Origin: Anaerolineae bacterium | GTDB taxonomy: Bacteria; Chloroflexota; Anaerolineae; J102 | Assembly (NCBI GenBank): GCA_026985975.1 | Contig: JALSPL010000529.1 | Span: forward strand, 1 to 6,808 | DNA length: 6,808 nt | Direction of reading: 5' to 3' | Part shown: positions 6,344-6,808 of the stretch, piece after piece | Layout of the letters: each line of letters starts with the position of its first letter | How positions within the stretch are numbered: the stretch's first letter is position 1 | Notes under the pieces: generated by a model | What the model was told of the DNA's origin: nothing | Databases searched by the model: none | Seen by the model: the letters and a program-made list of their open reading frames with translations, nothing else | Made by a program: the position numbers and the translations under genes

Positions 6344-6483
6344 CTGGACTCTGGCGTTTTTGATTTTGACGCGAATTGACACGAATTATACGAAAAAAAG
6401 AAGAGAAAGATTCGGTAAATTCGCTAAATTTGTGTCAAAAAATGACTTGAAAAGCGGCCAAAATAATTTTCGCCAGACTCCAG
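6344..6483. mobile_element. 140-bp MITE-like element with terminal inverted repeats and target duplication
   Basis: The left end CTGGACTCTGGCG (6344-6356) and right end CGCCAGACTCCAG (6471-6483) are 13-bp inverted repeats with one mismatch. The perfect direct repeat TATTGAT abuts both ends (6337-6343 and 6484-6490); an 8-bp reading, TATTGATC, is possible if the terminal C is counted as duplicated. The interior is AT-rich (52 of 140 bases G or C, 37%), unlike its GC-rich neighbours. It carries a degenerate 10-bp tandem motif (GACGCGAATT, GACACGAATT, ATACGAAAAA at 6368-6397) and three 9-bp units at 6410-6436. It encodes no protein, so it would need a transposase in trans. The parent insertion-sequence family cannot be named from these ends. 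Confidence 0.8.
6385..6390 (-). promoter_or_regulatory. Possible -10 box inside the MITE, facing the cytochrome c gene
   Basis: Read on the - strand this is a perfect TATAAT, about 59 nt before the cytochrome c start. A TTGACA at 6433-6438 on the same strand is too far away (42 nt) to be its -35, and the hexamer at the right spacing (GAATCT) is poor. AT-rich DNA produces such boxes by chance, so this is only a candidate. Confidence 0.22.
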
Positions 6484-6489
6484 TATTGA

Positions 6490-6808
6490 TCATAACAAAG
6501 ATAGCGCCAAAAGCAGCGCGGCCAGGGTCAGGAAGAGCAGGTCGATGGCGCGGCGTCGGGGATGAAACCACACGCCCGCGCGGCCGCGCGGGCCCAGCCA
6601 CGGCAACACGGCTAGCAGCGTCATCACCCCCGCCGGCATGATCACGCCCGCCCACAGCGGCGGCAGCCAGCGCAACAGCGTTTGCACCCACAGGAAGAAC
6701 CAGGGGGCCCGCACCACCTCGGGCGGCGCAGTCACATCTGCGGGCGGCTCCAGGGGCGCGGGCGCGAGCAACGCCAGCAGAAAAAGCGCGGCCAGGATCA
6801 ACAATCCC
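6490..6808 (-). CDS. Cytochrome b, C-terminal domain (5' part outside window)
   Basis: The frame is open from the right edge to the TGA at 6490-6492, giving 105 residues; the TTG at 6804 lies within the gene. The stretch PPADVTAPPEVVRAPWFFLW (residues 21-40), then VQTLLRWLPPLWAGVIMPAG and two membrane spans (about 50-70 and 87-105), matches the C-terminal half of cytochrome b, or subunit IV of b6f-type complexes. This part helps form the quinol-oxidising Qo site. The usual PEWY signature there is replaced by APWF (34-37), lacking the glutamate. Haem-binding helices would lie upstream, so whether this is a fused full-length cytochrome b or a split subunit IV cannot be decided. Its stop lies on the right target duplication of the MITE. 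It belongs to the same operon as the nonahaem cytochrome and the Rieske protein. Confidence 0.85.
   Translation of the reverse strand, partial: GLLILAALFLLALLAPAPLEPPADVTAPPEVVRAPWFFLWVQTLLRWLPPLWAGVIMPAGVMTLLAVLPWLGPRGRAGVWFHPRRRAIDLLFLTLAALLLALSLL

Noticed and set aside
6368..6436. Short-period repeats considered as a CRISPR or iteron array
   Set aside because: The units are only 9-10 bp, degenerate, three per set, with no spacers and no cas or replication gene nearby. They lie wholly inside the MITE-like element.
1..6808. tRNA, rRNA or riboswitch genes
   Set aside because: No cloverleaf with a T-loop consensus, no conserved rRNA segment and no recognisable riboswitch core was seen on either strand by eye.

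Overview
The window looks like chromosomal DNA from a GC-rich environmental bacterium. Three things suggest an Anaerolineae-like Chloroflexota lineage: an FHA/winged-helix regulator, the DUF1800-DUF1501 pair, and a bc-type complex carrying a multihaem cytochrome. That placement is inference from gene content; there is no rRNA or other phylogenetic marker here. One gene lies on the + strand at the left edge and everything else is on the - strand. The two directions converge at about 466-543.

Left edge (2-550): the C-terminal end of an FHA-domain protein with an OmpR/PhoB-type winged helix, then a 35-nt near-perfect hairpin starting on its stop codon, then a compact intrinsic terminator. Middle (543-4151, - strand, read right to left): DUF1800 protein, DUF1501 protein (stop and start overlap as TGATG), then an exported, very acidic protein built of three PepSY-like repeats. 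Between the last two genes is a short palindrome that matches the large hairpin at 466-500 with 18 nt deleted. The three genes look like one unit for exported proteins of unknown function.

Gene-free stretch (4152-4496): the leader of the DUF1800 unit, with a good ribosome-binding site, a small dyad and two copies of the palindrome AACCTGWCAGGTT arranged as 15-bp inverted repeats 71 nt apart. Right part (4497-6808, - strand): a respiratory operon in the order cytochrome b (C-terminal end only), nonahaem cytochrome c, Rieske iron-sulfur protein. These would together form a quinol-oxidising bc-type complex in which a membrane-anchored nine-haem cytochrome takes the place of cytochrome c1/f. The Qo motif reads APWF instead of PEWY, and the Rieske cluster-site Tyr is Phe; both suggest a low-potential (menaquinol) enzyme.

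The clearest unexpected structure is a 140-bp AT-rich MITE-like element (6344-6483). It has 13-bp terminal inverted repeats (one mismatch) and a perfect 7-bp direct duplication, TATTGAT, on both sides. It sits exactly between the cytochrome b stop codon and the Shine-Dalgarno region of the cytochrome c gene. Removing it with one TATTGAT copy restores a tight operon junction.
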